Source: Roseibium sp. MMSF_3544 (GTDB taxonomy: Bacteria; Pseudomonadota; Alphaproteobacteria; Rhizobiales; Stappiaceae). Taken from it: a stretch of DNA of 64,000 nt. Below are positions 26,077 through 34,853 of this stretch, one piece after another. Made by a program: the position numbers and the translations under genes. The stretch is taken from the NCBI RefSeq assembly GCF_030732845.1, contig NZ_JASHKA010000014.1, forward strand, positions 101,929 through 165,928, written 5' to 3'. Under the pieces are notes generated by a model that made no database searches, was not told where the DNA came from, and saw only the letters and a program-made list of their open reading frames with translations. Position 1 is the first letter of the stretch, and each line of letters begins with the position of its first letter.

Positions 26077-27078
26077 ATGACCTACAAATCTAAACTATTC
26101 GGCTCTCTTGCGGCTCTGGCGTTCATGAGCGGTTTGCCGGCAACTTCTGCGGCTGAAGACCTGACAGTCGCTTACTTCCTGGAATGGCCGATGCCGTTCC
26201 AATACGCCAAGGAAAAGGGCCTTTATGAAGAAGCCCTGGGCGTGCCGATCAATTGGGTCTCGTTCGACACCGGCACGGCAATGTCCGCTGCCATGGCATC
26301 CGGTGATGTGCAGATTGCCGTCAGCCAGGGTGTGCCACCCTTTGTTGTGGCAGCATCCGCCGGACAGGACATCATCCTGACGGACATTGCAGTCAGCTAC
26401 TCCGAGAACGACAACTGCGTCGTCGCCGAAGCGCTTGAGATCGACAAGAACAACGCCAAGGAACTGGAAGGCAAACAGGTTGGCGTTCCGATCGGAACCG
26501 CAGCTCACTATGGGTTCCTGTCGCAGATGAAGCATTTTGATGTCGACATCACGACCATGGAAATTGTCGATATGGCTCCGGCCGACGGTGCCGCAGCGTT
26601 CGCGCAAGGCAGCCTGGACATGGTCTGCGGCTGGGGCGGCGCATTGCGGCGCATGCTGGAGCACGGCAACGTGCTTCTGACCGGTGCAGAAAAGGAAGAA
26701 CTCGGCATTCTGGTTTTCGACGGCATCAGCGTTCCTGCTGATTTTGCTGCAGAAGAATCGGAAATGCTGACCAAGTTCCTGAAAGTGACCGCTGAAGCGA
26801 ACGCCATGTGGAACGCCGGTGAGAACAAAGAGGAGATGATCGAGGTCATCGCCAAGGACGCCGGTATGGACGTTGACGCGACCGCGGAAACGCTCGCAAC
26901 CTTCACGTTCCCGAACGTTGAAGACAAATTGAGTGACAAGTGGATGGGCGGAAACGTCCAGACCTTTATGCTCGGTGTCGCGGACGTCTTCCAAAGTGCC
27001 GGTTCGATCCCGCAGGCCCTCGACAGCTATGTCGATTCCGTGGATTCCAGCTATCTGGCAGCCACCGGAACCGAATAA
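26077..27078 (+). CDS. tauA: Taurine ABC transporter substrate-binding protein
   Basis: This is a 333-residue periplasmic binding protein. The signal peptide spans residues 1 to about 24 (MTYKSKLFGSLAALAFMSG...ATSAAED). The mature part has the TauA/SsuA pattern: DLTVAYFLEWPMPFQYAKEKGLYEEALG, then FDTGTAMSAAMASGDVQIA. It delivers taurine to TauBC. The ATG at 26077 sits directly before the basic start of the signal peptide with GGGAA upstream. A strong hairpin follows the stop before tauB, probably lowering expression of the downstream genes. It is divergent from tpa. Confidence 0.9.
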   Translation: MTYKSKLFGSLAALAFMSGLPATSAAEDLTVAYFLEWPMPFQYAKEKGLYEEALGVPINWVSFDTGTAMSAAMASGDVQIAVSQGVPPFVVAASAGQDIILTDIAVSYSENDNCVVAEALEIDKNNAKELEGKQVGVPIGTAAHYGFLSQMKHFDVDITTMEIVDMAPADGAAAFAQGSLDMVCGWGGALRRMLEHGNVLLTGAEKEELGILVFDGISVPADFAAEESEMLTKFLKVTAEANAMWNAGENKEEMIEVIAKDAGMDVDATAETLATFTFPNVEDKLSDKWMGGNVQTFMLGVADVFQSAGSIPQALDSYVDSVDSSYLAATGTE

Positions 27079-27097
27079 AGCCGTATCCCTGCAAGAC

Positions 27098-27124
27098 TTG
27101 GGGCGGCCATCAGCGCCGCCCCAA
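27098..27124 (+). terminator. Intercistronic hairpin / attenuator between tauA and tauB
   Basis: TTGGGGCGGC (27098-27107) pairs with GCCGCCCCAA (27115-27124) around a 7-base loop. TTTCCTTTTCTTT follows, so partial termination is likely. It lies 20 bases after the tauA stop and would keep the binding protein more abundant than the ATPase and permease. Confidence 0.65.
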
Positions 27125-27158
27125 TTTCCTTTTCTTTGCACTGCAGGAGATGACAGGC

Positions 27159-27965
27159 ATGGATGGCCTCCACATCGAAAATCTTTCGATGCGTTTCGAT
27201 CTGCCCAACGGAACGCACGTACAGGCACTCAAGGACGTGTCCATTGAGTTGAAGACCGGCGAGATCATGTCGGTTCTTGGTCCTTCGGGCTGCGGAAAAA
27301 CCACTCTCTTGAACATCGTTGCCGGTTTCCTGGCGCCCACCGGCGGTCAGGTTCGCATGAACGGCCACGTCGTGACCGGTCCAAATGCTGAGCGCGGCAT
27401 GGTGTTCCAGAAGGGCGCGTTGTTCGAGTGGATGAATGTGCGCAAGAATGTCGAATTCGGTCCACGCATGAAGTCGATGCCGAAGAGGCAGCGCGACGAG
27501 ATTGTTGACCACCTTCTCGATACCGTCGGCTTGGGTGACTTCAAGGAAAAGGCGGTTTACGAGCTGTCCGGCGGTATGCAGCAACGCGTTGCACTTGCAC
27601 GCTGCCTCGCCAACGATCCGGACGTTATCCTGATGGATGAGCCGCTCGGTGCGCTCGACGCGCTGACCCGCGAAAAGATGCAGGGTCTCGTGCTGAAACT
27701 CTGGAAGGAAACGGGCAAGACCGTCATTTTGATCACGCACTCCGTGGAAGAGGCTCTGCTGTTGGGCGAGCGCCTTTTGGTCATGGCGCCGAGGCCGGGC
27801 CGCATCCACAAGGAGTACCGTCTGCCTTTTGCCGATCGCGGCGTTGAAGCGGATCTTCGTGACGTCAAGAAAAGCGAAGGCTTTGCTGAGACGCGCGAAG
27901 AAATCCTGTCGATGATCTGGGAAATGGAAGAGGAAATCATGGGCAGATCGGAGACCGCTGCATGA
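27159..27965 (+). CDS. tauB: Taurine ABC transporter ATP-binding protein
   Basis: The 268-residue ATPase has Walker A GPSGCGKTT, signature LSGGMQQRVA, Walker B VILMDEPLGALD and the switch His in ILITHSVEEA, and is of the NitT/TauT class. It hydrolyses ATP to drive taurine import through TauC. GGAG lies nine bases before the ATG at 27159; an ATG nine bases earlier is also possible. Its stop overlaps the tauC start (ATGA), so the two are translationally coupled. Confidence 0.9.
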   Translation: MDGLHIENLSMRFDLPNGTHVQALKDVSIELKTGEIMSVLGPSGCGKTTLLNIVAGFLAPTGGQVRMNGHVVTGPNAERGMVFQKGALFEWMNVRKNVEFGPRMKSMPKRQRDEIVDHLLDTVGLGDFKEKAVYELSGGMQQRVALARCLANDPDVILMDEPLGALDALTREKMQGLVLKLWKETGKTVILITHSVEEALLLGERLLVMAPRPGRIHKEYRLPFADRGVEADLRDVKKSEGFAETREEILSMIWEMEEEIMGRSETAA

Positions 27966-29224
27966 CCGGTTTAATTGTCTTTCTGACCTATGCGGGGCTC
28001 TTCCTCGCAAGTTATTTCCTGGTCTCCTATCTCAGCAGCCTCATGCAGCGCGGTCAGGATTTCACGTCTCTCAAGACAGTGACATTCGGCGATGAGAGCG
28101 CCATCACGCCCAACCGGGCAGCGTCCGTTATTTCCATCGTGGTGATCTTCTTTATCTGGGGTGCCTTTACCGGATCGAAGCTGGTTCCCTTTCACGTGCC
28201 AGGGCCGTTTACCGGCGAAACGAGTTTCACCTACACCGTTACCAACGATGCCGGTCAGACCAGCGACGCGACCGTCGAAGTGATCGTGCATGAGCCCGGA
28301 AAGAAGGTCGATGCCCCTGAAGTGACGGAAAAAGACGGGTTTGCCCAGGATGATGCCGGCACAGTCGGGGCCTGGCGGTCGGTGCTGTTGCGGGTGACGC
28401 GCAACGACGGTGACGGCGCGACCGTGACCGCGGTGGATGGACAGCCGATCGCACCCGGTGAGACCGTTAGCGTGACCGATGGAACCGTGAGCATGACCCC
28501 CAAGGGGTCACTCAATTTTGCGCCGGACAAGGGCCTGCAGATGGAACCCATCTGGATGCCCGCACCGGAATCCGTTGTCAGCCGGTTCGTCGAAATTGCC
28601 TCTGAAGGCTACCAGAACTTCACGCTGTGGGAGCATCTCGGGTGGTCGCTGCTGCGCGTTGTCGGCGGCTTTGTGGCAGGCTCACTGATCGGCATTCCGC
28701 TTGGCTATGCCATGGGCCTGTCAAGCTGGGTGCGCGGATGGTTCGACCCGATCGTCGAATTCATGCGGCCCGTGCCGCCGCTTGCGCTGATCCCGCTGGT
28801 GATCATCTGGTTCGGCATCTGGGAAACCGGCAAGATCGTGCTCTTGTTCCTGGCAGCGCTCTGGATCATGACGATCGCCGCAAGAGCCGGGGTCTCGGGT
28901 GTAAACATCAGTAAGGTTCATGCCGCCTTCTCGCTAGGCGCGACCAAGCGGCAGGTCCTGCGCTACGTGATCGTGCCCAACTCGCTGCCCGAAATCTTCA
29001 CGGGTGCGCGCGTTGCCATGGGGGTCTGCTGGGGTACGGTGGTCGCCGCCGAACTCGTCGCCGCCCAGAAGGGCGCTGGCATGATGATTATCGCGGCCTC
29101 GAAGTTCCAGCTCACCGATATCGTTATCATGGGCATCATCCTGATCGGCATCGTTGGCTACAGCATCGACATCCTGATGCGCATGGCGGAACGGTTTCTC
29201 GTGCCCTGGAAAGGCCGGGCCTGA
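27962..29224 (+). CDS. tauC: Taurine ABC transporter permease with Ig/cadherin-like insert
   Basis: This is a 420-residue permease, much longer than usual TauC (about 275). TM1 is at about 4-24 and TM2 at about 54-72. An 80-192 segment then has no membrane helix and reads like a bacterial Ig/cadherin-like beta-sandwich (TGETSFTYTVTNDAGQT; NDGDGATVTAVDGQPIAPGETVSVTDGTVSMTPKG is split over residues 148-182). The normal BPD_transp_1 permease core spans about 220-415 with the EAA-type loop FSLGATKRQVLRYVIVPNSLPEIFTG. The insert should be periplasmic. It is translationally coupled to tauB and followed by a bidirectional terminator. Confidence 0.88.
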   Translation: MTGLIVFLTYAGLFLASYFLVSYLSSLMQRGQDFTSLKTVTFGDESAITPNRAASVISIVVIFFIWGAFTGSKLVPFHVPGPFTGETSFTYTVTNDAGQTSDATVEVIVHEPGKKVDAPEVTEKDGFAQDDAGTVGAWRSVLLRVTRNDGDGATVTAVDGQPIAPGETVSVTDGTVSMTPKGSLNFAPDKGLQMEPIWMPAPESVVSRFVEIASEGYQNFTLWEHLGWSLLRVVGGFVAGSLIGIPLGYAMGLSSWVRGWFDPIVEFMRPVPPLALIPLVIIWFGIWETGKIVLLFLAALWIMTIAARAGVSGVNISKVHAAFSLGATKRQVLRYVIVPNSLPEIFTGARVAMGVCWGTVVAAELVAAQKGAGMMIIAASKFQLTDIVIMGIILIGIVGYSIDILMRMAERFLVPWKGRA

Positions 29225-29239
29225 CGAAATCAATCAAGT

Positions 29240-29264
29240 GCAGGCGCGGTGGCCCCGCGCCTGC
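29240..29264. terminator. Hairpin terminator between tauC and lacI-type gene
   Basis: GCAGGCGCGG (29240-29249) pairs exactly with CCGCGCCTGC (29255-29264). It lies between the stops of two convergent genes. The following bases are only weakly T-rich. Confidence 0.6.
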
Positions 29265-29271
29265 GATCTTG

Positions 29272-30285
29272 TCAGACCGAGAACCGCGAACTGGTCGACT
29301 CGCGGATGACCAGATCTGTCTCAAACAGTTTTTCCGAAGGTTCCGTGCCGTTTTCAATCCATTCGGAAATTGCAACGGCCGTCGCCTGTCCCATTCTCAC
29401 CACGGGCAGATGCACGGTCGTGAGGCTGGGTGACGTATGCGCCGACCCCGGCAGGTCATCGATCCCGATGACGGATATAGCCTCGGGGACAGAAATTCCT
29501 TTGCGCTTCAATTCATAAAGGACACCTGTTGCAAGCACATCGGAGAGGCACAGGACAGCCGTCGGTTGTTGTGTCGCTGACAAGATGGATTGCGCCGCCT
29601 TGCAGCCGTCCTCGACCGAGAGGTCCGCTTCGAAGTAGATCAACTCAGCGTCGTCATGGCCTTCCAGGCCCCTGATCCGGGCAAGCGTTCGGTCATTGCT
29701 GGTCAGCGACCCATGCACGACAGCAATCTTCGAATGACCCAGGGAAATGAGGTGCTCAAGCGCAATCCGCCCGGCTCCGGCATTGTCGTAACCGATTGTC
29801 GGCAGGAGGAATTCCGGGTCGTAGTAAGAGGTGGCAACAGCGGGAAGCTGGCAACGCTCGATCAACTCGTAGAGCTCCGGTTCATGCGTAATCCCGGAGA
29901 CGATCAAACCTTCCGCGCCAATGTCGACAAGGGTCTGAGCCTTCTGTGCTTCGATTGTCGGATCGCCGCTGGTCGTGGCGACAACAAGGGACAGGCGATA
30001 TTCAGACAACGTCTGTTCGAGTGCGGCAAGATAGCGGGCGAAAATCGCATGGTCTAGTGTTGGCACCAGCGCGCCAACGACACGGGACCGCCCGGAATTG
30101 ATCGCGCGGGCAGCAGCGCTCGGTACGAAACGAAGCTGGGCGATTGCCGAGTCCACGATTGCTCTGGTGTTCTCGGATACGGAGTCCGGCGAGTTCAAAA
30201 CACGCGAAACGGTGGCCACCGACACTTTCGCCAGTTTCGCAACGTCTCTGAGATTGGCCCGCTTGCGGGATCTGCTATTCGCCAT
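29272..30285 (-). CDS. LacI family transcriptional regulator
   Basis: The 337-residue regulator has the LacI DNA-binding head (about 10-60, NLRDVAKLAKVSVATVSRVLNSPDSVSENTR) and a periplasmic-binding-protein-like ligand domain (VVGALVPTLDHAIFARYLAALEQ; VIGIDDLPGSAHTSPSLTTVHLP). It is divergent from the DUF1989-GcvT gene, and a perfect 16-bp palindrome lies in the gap. It most likely represses that operon until its inducer is present. The ATG at 30285 is chosen since the protein then starts directly before the basic head. The ligand is unknown; an amine or betaine derivative is suggested by the neighbours. Confidence 0.85.
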   Translation of the reverse strand: MANSRSRKRANLRDVAKLAKVSVATVSRVLNSPDSVSENTRAIVDSAIAQLRFVPSAAARAINSGRSRVVGALVPTLDHAIFARYLAALEQTLSEYRLSLVVATTSGDPTIEAQKAQTLVDIGAEGLIVSGITHEPELYELIERCQLPAVATSYYDPEFLLPTIGYDNAGAGRIALEHLISLGHSKIAVVHGSLTSNDRTLARIRGLEGHDDAELIYFEADLSVEDGCKAAQSILSATQQPTAVLCLSDVLATGVLYELKRKGISVPEAISVIGIDDLPGSAHTSPSLTTVHLPVVRMGQATAVAISEWIENGTEPSEKLFETDLVIRESTSSRFSV

Positions 30286-30330
30286 AGGCCTCTGATTTTG
30301 CCTAACTTCCAAAACCGTAGTTGGAAAGAC

Positions 30331-30375
30331 TTGACATATGCGAGCGCTTTAAACAAGCTATGTAACTAGTTACAT
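30331..30375. promoter_or_regulatory. Promoter/operator of the DUF1989-GcvT operon
   Basis: TTGACA at 30331-30336 is a consensus -35 element. A perfect palindrome ATGTAACTAGTTACAT spans 30360-30375, ending ten bases before the first ATG of the operon. Its TGTAAC/GTTACA arms resemble LacI-family half-sites. An operator at that position would block the start region of the transcript. Confidence 0.65.
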
Positions 30376-30384
30376 TTGGCGGAA

Positions 30385-32721
30385 ATGCTCGAAATGCTCA
30401 GTTCGGCAGTTCTTTATGCGTTTAACAATGTCGGCTACCAAACGCCGGGAAGAAGCTTCCCCGGCTTTCCGTCGCCGACGCATTCGCAAGGCCATCGGCT
30501 GGCTCCCAGAGACGCGGTTCATCTGAAGGTCCAGGCGGGCGACCTCCTGACGATAGAAGGTCTTTTCAACGCCGGTATCCTGGAACTTGCTGCCCTTGCC
30601 GACGACGGCGGCGACGCGTTGAACGGACTGGGACTGGCGGCAAACACTGTCTTGAGTTTTGCGAATTTCGACAGCGCGGAATTTGCTGGTTGGGTAGCGG
30701 CCCGGGGCGGCCAGGACGACAAGTCTCACAAAGCGCATGCCTTTGGAGCGACGGCTGAGCCGCTTGTTCTGAAAGCAGTGTCGGCGGCGGACCTGTGGTT
30801 CATCCGCCCGGCAAACGCGCAAGAGCTGATCAGCGGTGCGGCAGGTGGTGTCGTGACGGTCAGACATAAACCAGCCCTCGTGTCTTTACCGGTGTTGCCA
30901 CCGGTGCTCGGTGAAACCCGCGATGAATTCACCGTGTCGCGCGGGACCGGCATGGCCTATGAGCTCAAAAAAGGTGAAATGGTTCAGATCATCGATGTCG
31001 AGGGCCAGCAGTGTTCGGATTTCATGGCGTTTCGGTCCGATGGGCTCGAAGCTGGCCAGGAGTGGATGATCGACAGCACCGCAACGCGTTCCATGGTGCG
31101 GCGCGCCTTTCCCGTGCCGGGCCTGTTCGACAAGTTCTACGACCGAGAGATGCGCCCCCTGCTCAATGTGGTGCAGGACACCTGCGGGCGTCACGACACC
31201 TTTGGTCTTGCCTGCACGGCACGTGGATATGAAGAGCGGGGCTATCCGGGGCATGTGAACTGTTCGGACAACATGTCCCATGCACTTGCACCTTACGGTG
31301 TTGAGAAAAGGTCCGCCTGGCCCGCCATTAACTTCTTCTGGAACACCTGGATCGATCCCCATCACCACACCATCCTGACTGAGGAATCCCATTCGCGTCC
31401 TGGCGACTATGTGGCCATGCAGGCAATGGAGGATCTCATCTGCGTCTCCACGGCCTGCCCCGATGACATAGATCCGATCAACGGCTGGAACCCGACGGAC
31501 ATTCACGTCCGCATTTACCGTCCCGGGCAGACGATCCGCCGGGCCGTGGCATATCGCGAAAAGGAAGACGCTCCGATGACCATCAGTCAGAACTCTGCGT
31601 TCCATGAGCGGCTGACGCGTCTGACACAGCATTTCGCACCTGCGCGCAACCTCTGGGCGCCTGTCAGTTTTCCCTCGCACGGCACCCTGGGAGAATACTG
31701 GGCTTGCCGGGAAGCAGTGACGCTGCAGGACATGAGCGGCCTGCGCAAATACGACATCGTTGGCCCGGACGCGGCGAAACTGATGCAGCTCGCAACGACG
31801 CGGAACGTTGAAAAGCTCGCGGTCTGGCGCGCGTCCTATACGCTGATGTGCGATGACAGCGGCACCGTCATCGACGACGGCACTCTGCTACGCCTCGGGC
31901 CGGAATTGTTCCGCTGGTGCTGTGGCGCGGAGGAAAGCGCGCGCGCCCTTGAGACGCTGGCCGCTGAACGCGGGTTTCAAGTGCGCATCCACGATGCGAG
32001 CGAAGCTCTGCCAAACCTTGCCCTGCAGGGGCCGAAGTCCCGGGACCTTCTCAGCAAGATCGTGTTTACGCAACCGCACGTGCCCGCGCTGGACCAACTC
32101 AAGTGGTTCGGTGTCACGGTGGCCAGATTGGAGGATCGCGAAGGAGCACCCTTTCTGTTGTCGAGAACCGGTTACACCGGCGAACTCGGTTTCGAGATCT
32201 TCTGTTCCAAATCCGATGCGATTGAGATCTGGGATGCCGTGATGGCGGCAGGGGATGAATTCGGCATCGCACCCATGGGGTCGGCGGCTCTGGAGATCAT
32301 TCGCATCGAAGCGGGCCTTGCGGCAAGAAATGCCGAATTTGCGCCGGGCGTGGACGCCTTCGAAGCAGGACTGGGTTTTGCCGTCGATCTGACCAAGTCG
32401 GATTTCAGCGGCAAGGCCGCCCTGGAACGCAATGCCCGTGAGCCGCGCCAGCTGCTCAAGGGTCTCTTGATCGACAGCGACGACGTTCCCGCGCATGGCG
32501 CACCGGTGCTTGCCGGGGAACGTCAGGTGGGCGTGATCACCTCCGCAACCCGCTCGCCCATGCTTGAACGGGCTGTCGCCATGGCCCGGATCGCTGTGGA
32601 GCACGCCGAAAACGGAACAAGTCTAGAAGTCGGCCAGCTTGACGGACGCATGAAGCGTCTCGGCGCTGCGGTTTCAAACACACCATTCATAGACCCGCAA
32701 CGAAAGCGGGCACGCGCCTGA
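30385..32721 (+). CDS. DUF1989 - aminomethyltransferase (GcvT) fusion protein
   Basis: This is a large protein of about 778 residues. Residues 1-150 form a poorly conserved N-terminal part, possibly a degenerate DUF1989-like lobe. A DUF1989 (urea-carboxylase-associated) domain follows at about 175-390 with the likely metal-binding DTCGRHDTFGLAC, HVNCSDN and WIDPHHHT segments. GCV_T and GCV_T_C lie at about 405-770 (LSRTGYTGELGFEIFC). It lacks a flavin domain, so it would move a C1 unit to folate rather than oxidise the amine. The exact reaction is unknown. Start choice between ATGs at 30385 and 30394 is uncertain. A betaine-type ABC transporter follows in the same operon. Confidence 0.8.
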   Translation: MLEMLSSAVLYAFNNVGYQTPGRSFPGFPSPTHSQGHRLAPRDAVHLKVQAGDLLTIEGLFNAGILELAALADDGGDALNGLGLAANTVLSFANFDSAEFAGWVAARGGQDDKSHKAHAFGATAEPLVLKAVSAADLWFIRPANAQELISGAAGGVVTVRHKPALVSLPVLPPVLGETRDEFTVSRGTGMAYELKKGEMVQIIDVEGQQCSDFMAFRSDGLEAGQEWMIDSTATRSMVRRAFPVPGLFDKFYDREMRPLLNVVQDTCGRHDTFGLACTARGYEERGYPGHVNCSDNMSHALAPYGVEKRSAWPAINFFWNTWIDPHHHTILTEESHSRPGDYVAMQAMEDLICVSTACPDDIDPINGWNPTDIHVRIYRPGQTIRRAVAYREKEDAPMTISQNSAFHERLTRLTQHFAPARNLWAPVSFPSHGTLGEYWACREAVTLQDMSGLRKYDIVGPDAAKLMQLATTRNVEKLAVWRASYTLMCDDSGTVIDDGTLLRLGPELFRWCCGAEESARALETLAAERGFQVRIHDASEALPNLALQGPKSRDLLSKIVFTQPHVPALDQLKWFGVTVARLEDREGAPFLLSRTGYTGELGFEIFCSKSDAIEIWDAVMAAGDEFGIAPMGSAALEIIRIEAGLAARNAEFAPGVDAFEAGLGFAVDLTKSDFSGKAALERNAREPRQLLKGLLIDSDDVPAHGAPVLAGERQVGVITSATRSPMLERAVAMARIAVEHAENGTSLEVGQLDGRMKRLGAAVSNTPFIDPQRKRARA

Positions 32722-32754
32722 GAGCATCAAACCTACCTACCAGAGGAACGAAAA

Positions 32755-33726
32755 ATGAAAGACAGGACGAATTCAATCTTAGCCGCCGCTCTAATCCTCG
32801 GCCTCGGCACGTCCGGTGCCATGTCGCAGGAAAAGGTCATGGTGGGTGAACCCAGCTGGCCGGGTGCGAAAATCATGGCCAACCTGATCGGCCAGGTTAT
32901 CGAGTCCCGCCTTGGCGGCGAAGTCGGTTACGCGCCGGGTGCCAACGCCGTCATCTTCGCGGCAATGGACGGTGGACGCGGGGACATCGATGTCCATCCG
33001 GATGTCTGGCTGCCAAACCAGAAGTCTTTCACGGACGAGTATGTCGAACAGAAAGGCACCGTTGCCCTCTCGTCGGGCAGCTACGCCGGTCAGACCGGCT
33101 TCTGCACACCGACTTACATGGCGGACAAGCACAACATCAAGTCCGTGTTCGATCTCGCAACGCCCGATGCACAGGGTCTTTATGACGGCGACGGTGACGG
33201 CACCGGTGAAATTTGGGTCGGTGCGTCCGGCTGGGCCTCCACAAACGTGCATAAGGTGAAGGTGCGCGACTACGGCATTGAAACCTTCCTTTCCCCGACA
33301 ACGGAAGACGAAACTGTCTTCTACGCGCGTCTGAAGGATGCGATCGATCAGGAAAAAGGTGTGGTGTTTTATTGCTACAAGCCACATTACGTACATGCGC
33401 TCTACGACGTGGTCATGCTGGAAGAGCCCGAGCACGATCCCGCACAATTCACGATCATCCAACCGGATCAGGACGCGGACTGGTACAACAAGTCGAAGAT
33501 TACGACCGGTGATCTCGTGAAGACCGTCAAGGTCGCCTATTCGAAGTCCCTGGATGAGCGGAACCCTGCGGCCGCGCAATTCCTTGCCAATATCAGCATG
33601 GATGCCGACCATCTTTCCCAGCTGACCTACGAAGTCGTGGTGAAGGGTGGCGAAATCGACGAGGTCGTTGCTGCCTGGATCAACGAAAACGGCGACGTAG
33701 TCGATGGATGGCTCGGTCTGAACTAA
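32755..33726 (+). CDS. Glycine betaine/proline-type ABC transporter substrate-binding protein (OpuAC-like)
   Basis: This 323-residue protein has a signal peptide cleaved at about residue 24 (LGTSGAMSQ). The mature domain is of the OpuAC/ProX class (VGEPSWPGAKIMANLIGQVIESRLGG; DIDVHPDVWLPNQ; WVGASGWAS). Such proteins bind quaternary ammonium compounds through a cage of aromatic residues. The mature protein has several Trp and Tyr, but the cage cannot be assigned by eye. The ligand may be a betaine related to the GcvT-type enzyme upstream. It starts 34 bases after that gene. Confidence 0.87.
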   Translation: MKDRTNSILAAALILGLGTSGAMSQEKVMVGEPSWPGAKIMANLIGQVIESRLGGEVGYAPGANAVIFAAMDGGRGDIDVHPDVWLPNQKSFTDEYVEQKGTVALSSGSYAGQTGFCTPTYMADKHNIKSVFDLATPDAQGLYDGDGDGTGEIWVGASGWASTNVHKVKVRDYGIETFLSPTTEDETVFYARLKDAIDQEKGVVFYCYKPHYVHALYDVVMLEEPEHDPAQFTIIQPDQDADWYNKSKITTGDLVKTVKVAYSKSLDERNPAAAQFLANISMDADHLSQLTYEVVVKGGEIDEVVAAWINENGDVVDGWLGLN

Positions 33727-33741
33727 CCCTCCTGAAGGTCT

Positions 33742-33767
33742 GGTCCCGGCGCTGTCGTGCCGGGACC
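33742..33767 (+). terminator. Intercistronic hairpin after the binding-protein gene
   Basis: GGTCCCGGC (33742-33750) pairs with GCCGGGACC (33759-33767) with an 8-base loop. It sits between binding-protein and ATPase genes and has no T-run. A role in mRNA 3-prime protection, raising binding-protein levels, is likely. Confidence 0.6.
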
Positions 33768-33793
33768 TAACATCCTAACAATGGGGGATTGAT

Positions 33794-34843
33794 GTGTCTG
33801 ACGATATCGCTATCGATGCCCGGTCTGTCTGGAAAGTGTTCGGAGCCCGCTCGGACGAAGCTCTGAAAGCCATTCATGCCGAAGGCTTGTCAAAAGCAGA
33901 AGTTTTGGAACGGTATAACTGCGTGGTCGGTGTCGCCGACGCGACCTTCCAGATAAACCGTGGAGAGCTCTTTTGCATCATGGGCCTGTCCGGGTCCGGG
34001 AAATCCACGCTCGTAAGGCATGTCAACCGGCTGCTGGAACCAACTGCCGGCCATATCCTGGTCAACGATCAGGATGTCGTTCAGATGAACGATGCCGAGT
34101 TGCGGAGGCTGCGCAATCACAGGGTTGCGATGGTGTTTCAGAATTTCGGACTTATGCCGCACCGGACGGTCCGGGACAATGTCGCCATGCCGCTGGAAAT
34201 TCGCGGCACAGGCAAAGCGCGCCGCTGGGAGGAGGCAGACCGGGTTCTGGAGCTTGTCGAACTCAGCGGCTGGGAAGACAAATACGCCCATGAGCTTTCC
34301 GGCGGCATGCAGCAGCGTGTCGGACTGGCGCGTGCGATTGCTTCTGATCCGGACATACTCTTGATGGACGAGCCGTTTTCAGCTCTCGATCCGCTGATCC
34401 GCAAGCAGCTTCAGGACCAGTTCATGGAACTGAGCGCGAAGCTCAACAAGACGACGATGTTCATCACCCACGATCTCGACGAGGCCATTCGCATCGGCAA
34501 CAGGATCGCGATCATGAAAGACGGCCAGATCGTCCAGATCGGGACCCCCGAGGATATCATTCTGAACCCGGCCGATGACTACGTTTCCGACTTCGTTGCC
34601 GGCATTTCGAAACTCAACATGATCTTCGCACACGCGGTCATGAGACCTATTGCCGAGTTTGAAGCCCAGCACGGTCCGGTCCCTTCCGATGCCGCCTCTG
34701 CGCATCCGGACATGGACCTCAATGATCTGATCACGATTTGCGCTGAGGGCCACGGCGTCGTCCGCGTTCAGCAGAACGGGCACGATCTTGGTGTCATCAA
34801 CCAGGCGGGACTGCTGCGCGCCATCCAGAGCAGCCAGGCATAA
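33794..34843 (+). CDS. Betaine ABC transporter ATP-binding protein (ProV/OpuAA-like)
   Basis: The 349-residue ATPase has Walker A MGLSGSGKST, signature LSGGMQQRVGLARAI and Walker B ILLMDEPFSALD, and is of the ProV family. The region after residue 270 resembles the C-terminal CBS-type regulatory part of OpuA proteins, though shorter. It uses a GTG start at 33794 with GGGGGA five bases upstream. It energises the importer with the flanking binding protein and permease. Confidence 0.88.
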   Translation: MSDDIAIDARSVWKVFGARSDEALKAIHAEGLSKAEVLERYNCVVGVADATFQINRGELFCIMGLSGSGKSTLVRHVNRLLEPTAGHILVNDQDVVQMNDAELRRLRNHRVAMVFQNFGLMPHRTVRDNVAMPLEIRGTGKARRWEEADRVLELVELSGWEDKYAHELSGGMQQRVGLARAIASDPDILLMDEPFSALDPLIRKQLQDQFMELSAKLNKTTMFITHDLDEAIRIGNRIAIMKDGQIVQIGTPEDIILNPADDYVSDFVAGISKLNMIFAHAVMRPIAEFEAQHGPVPSDAASAHPDMDLNDLITICAEGHGVVRVQQNGHDLGVINQAGLLRAIQSSQA

Positions 34844-34853
34844 GGGGCAAGTC

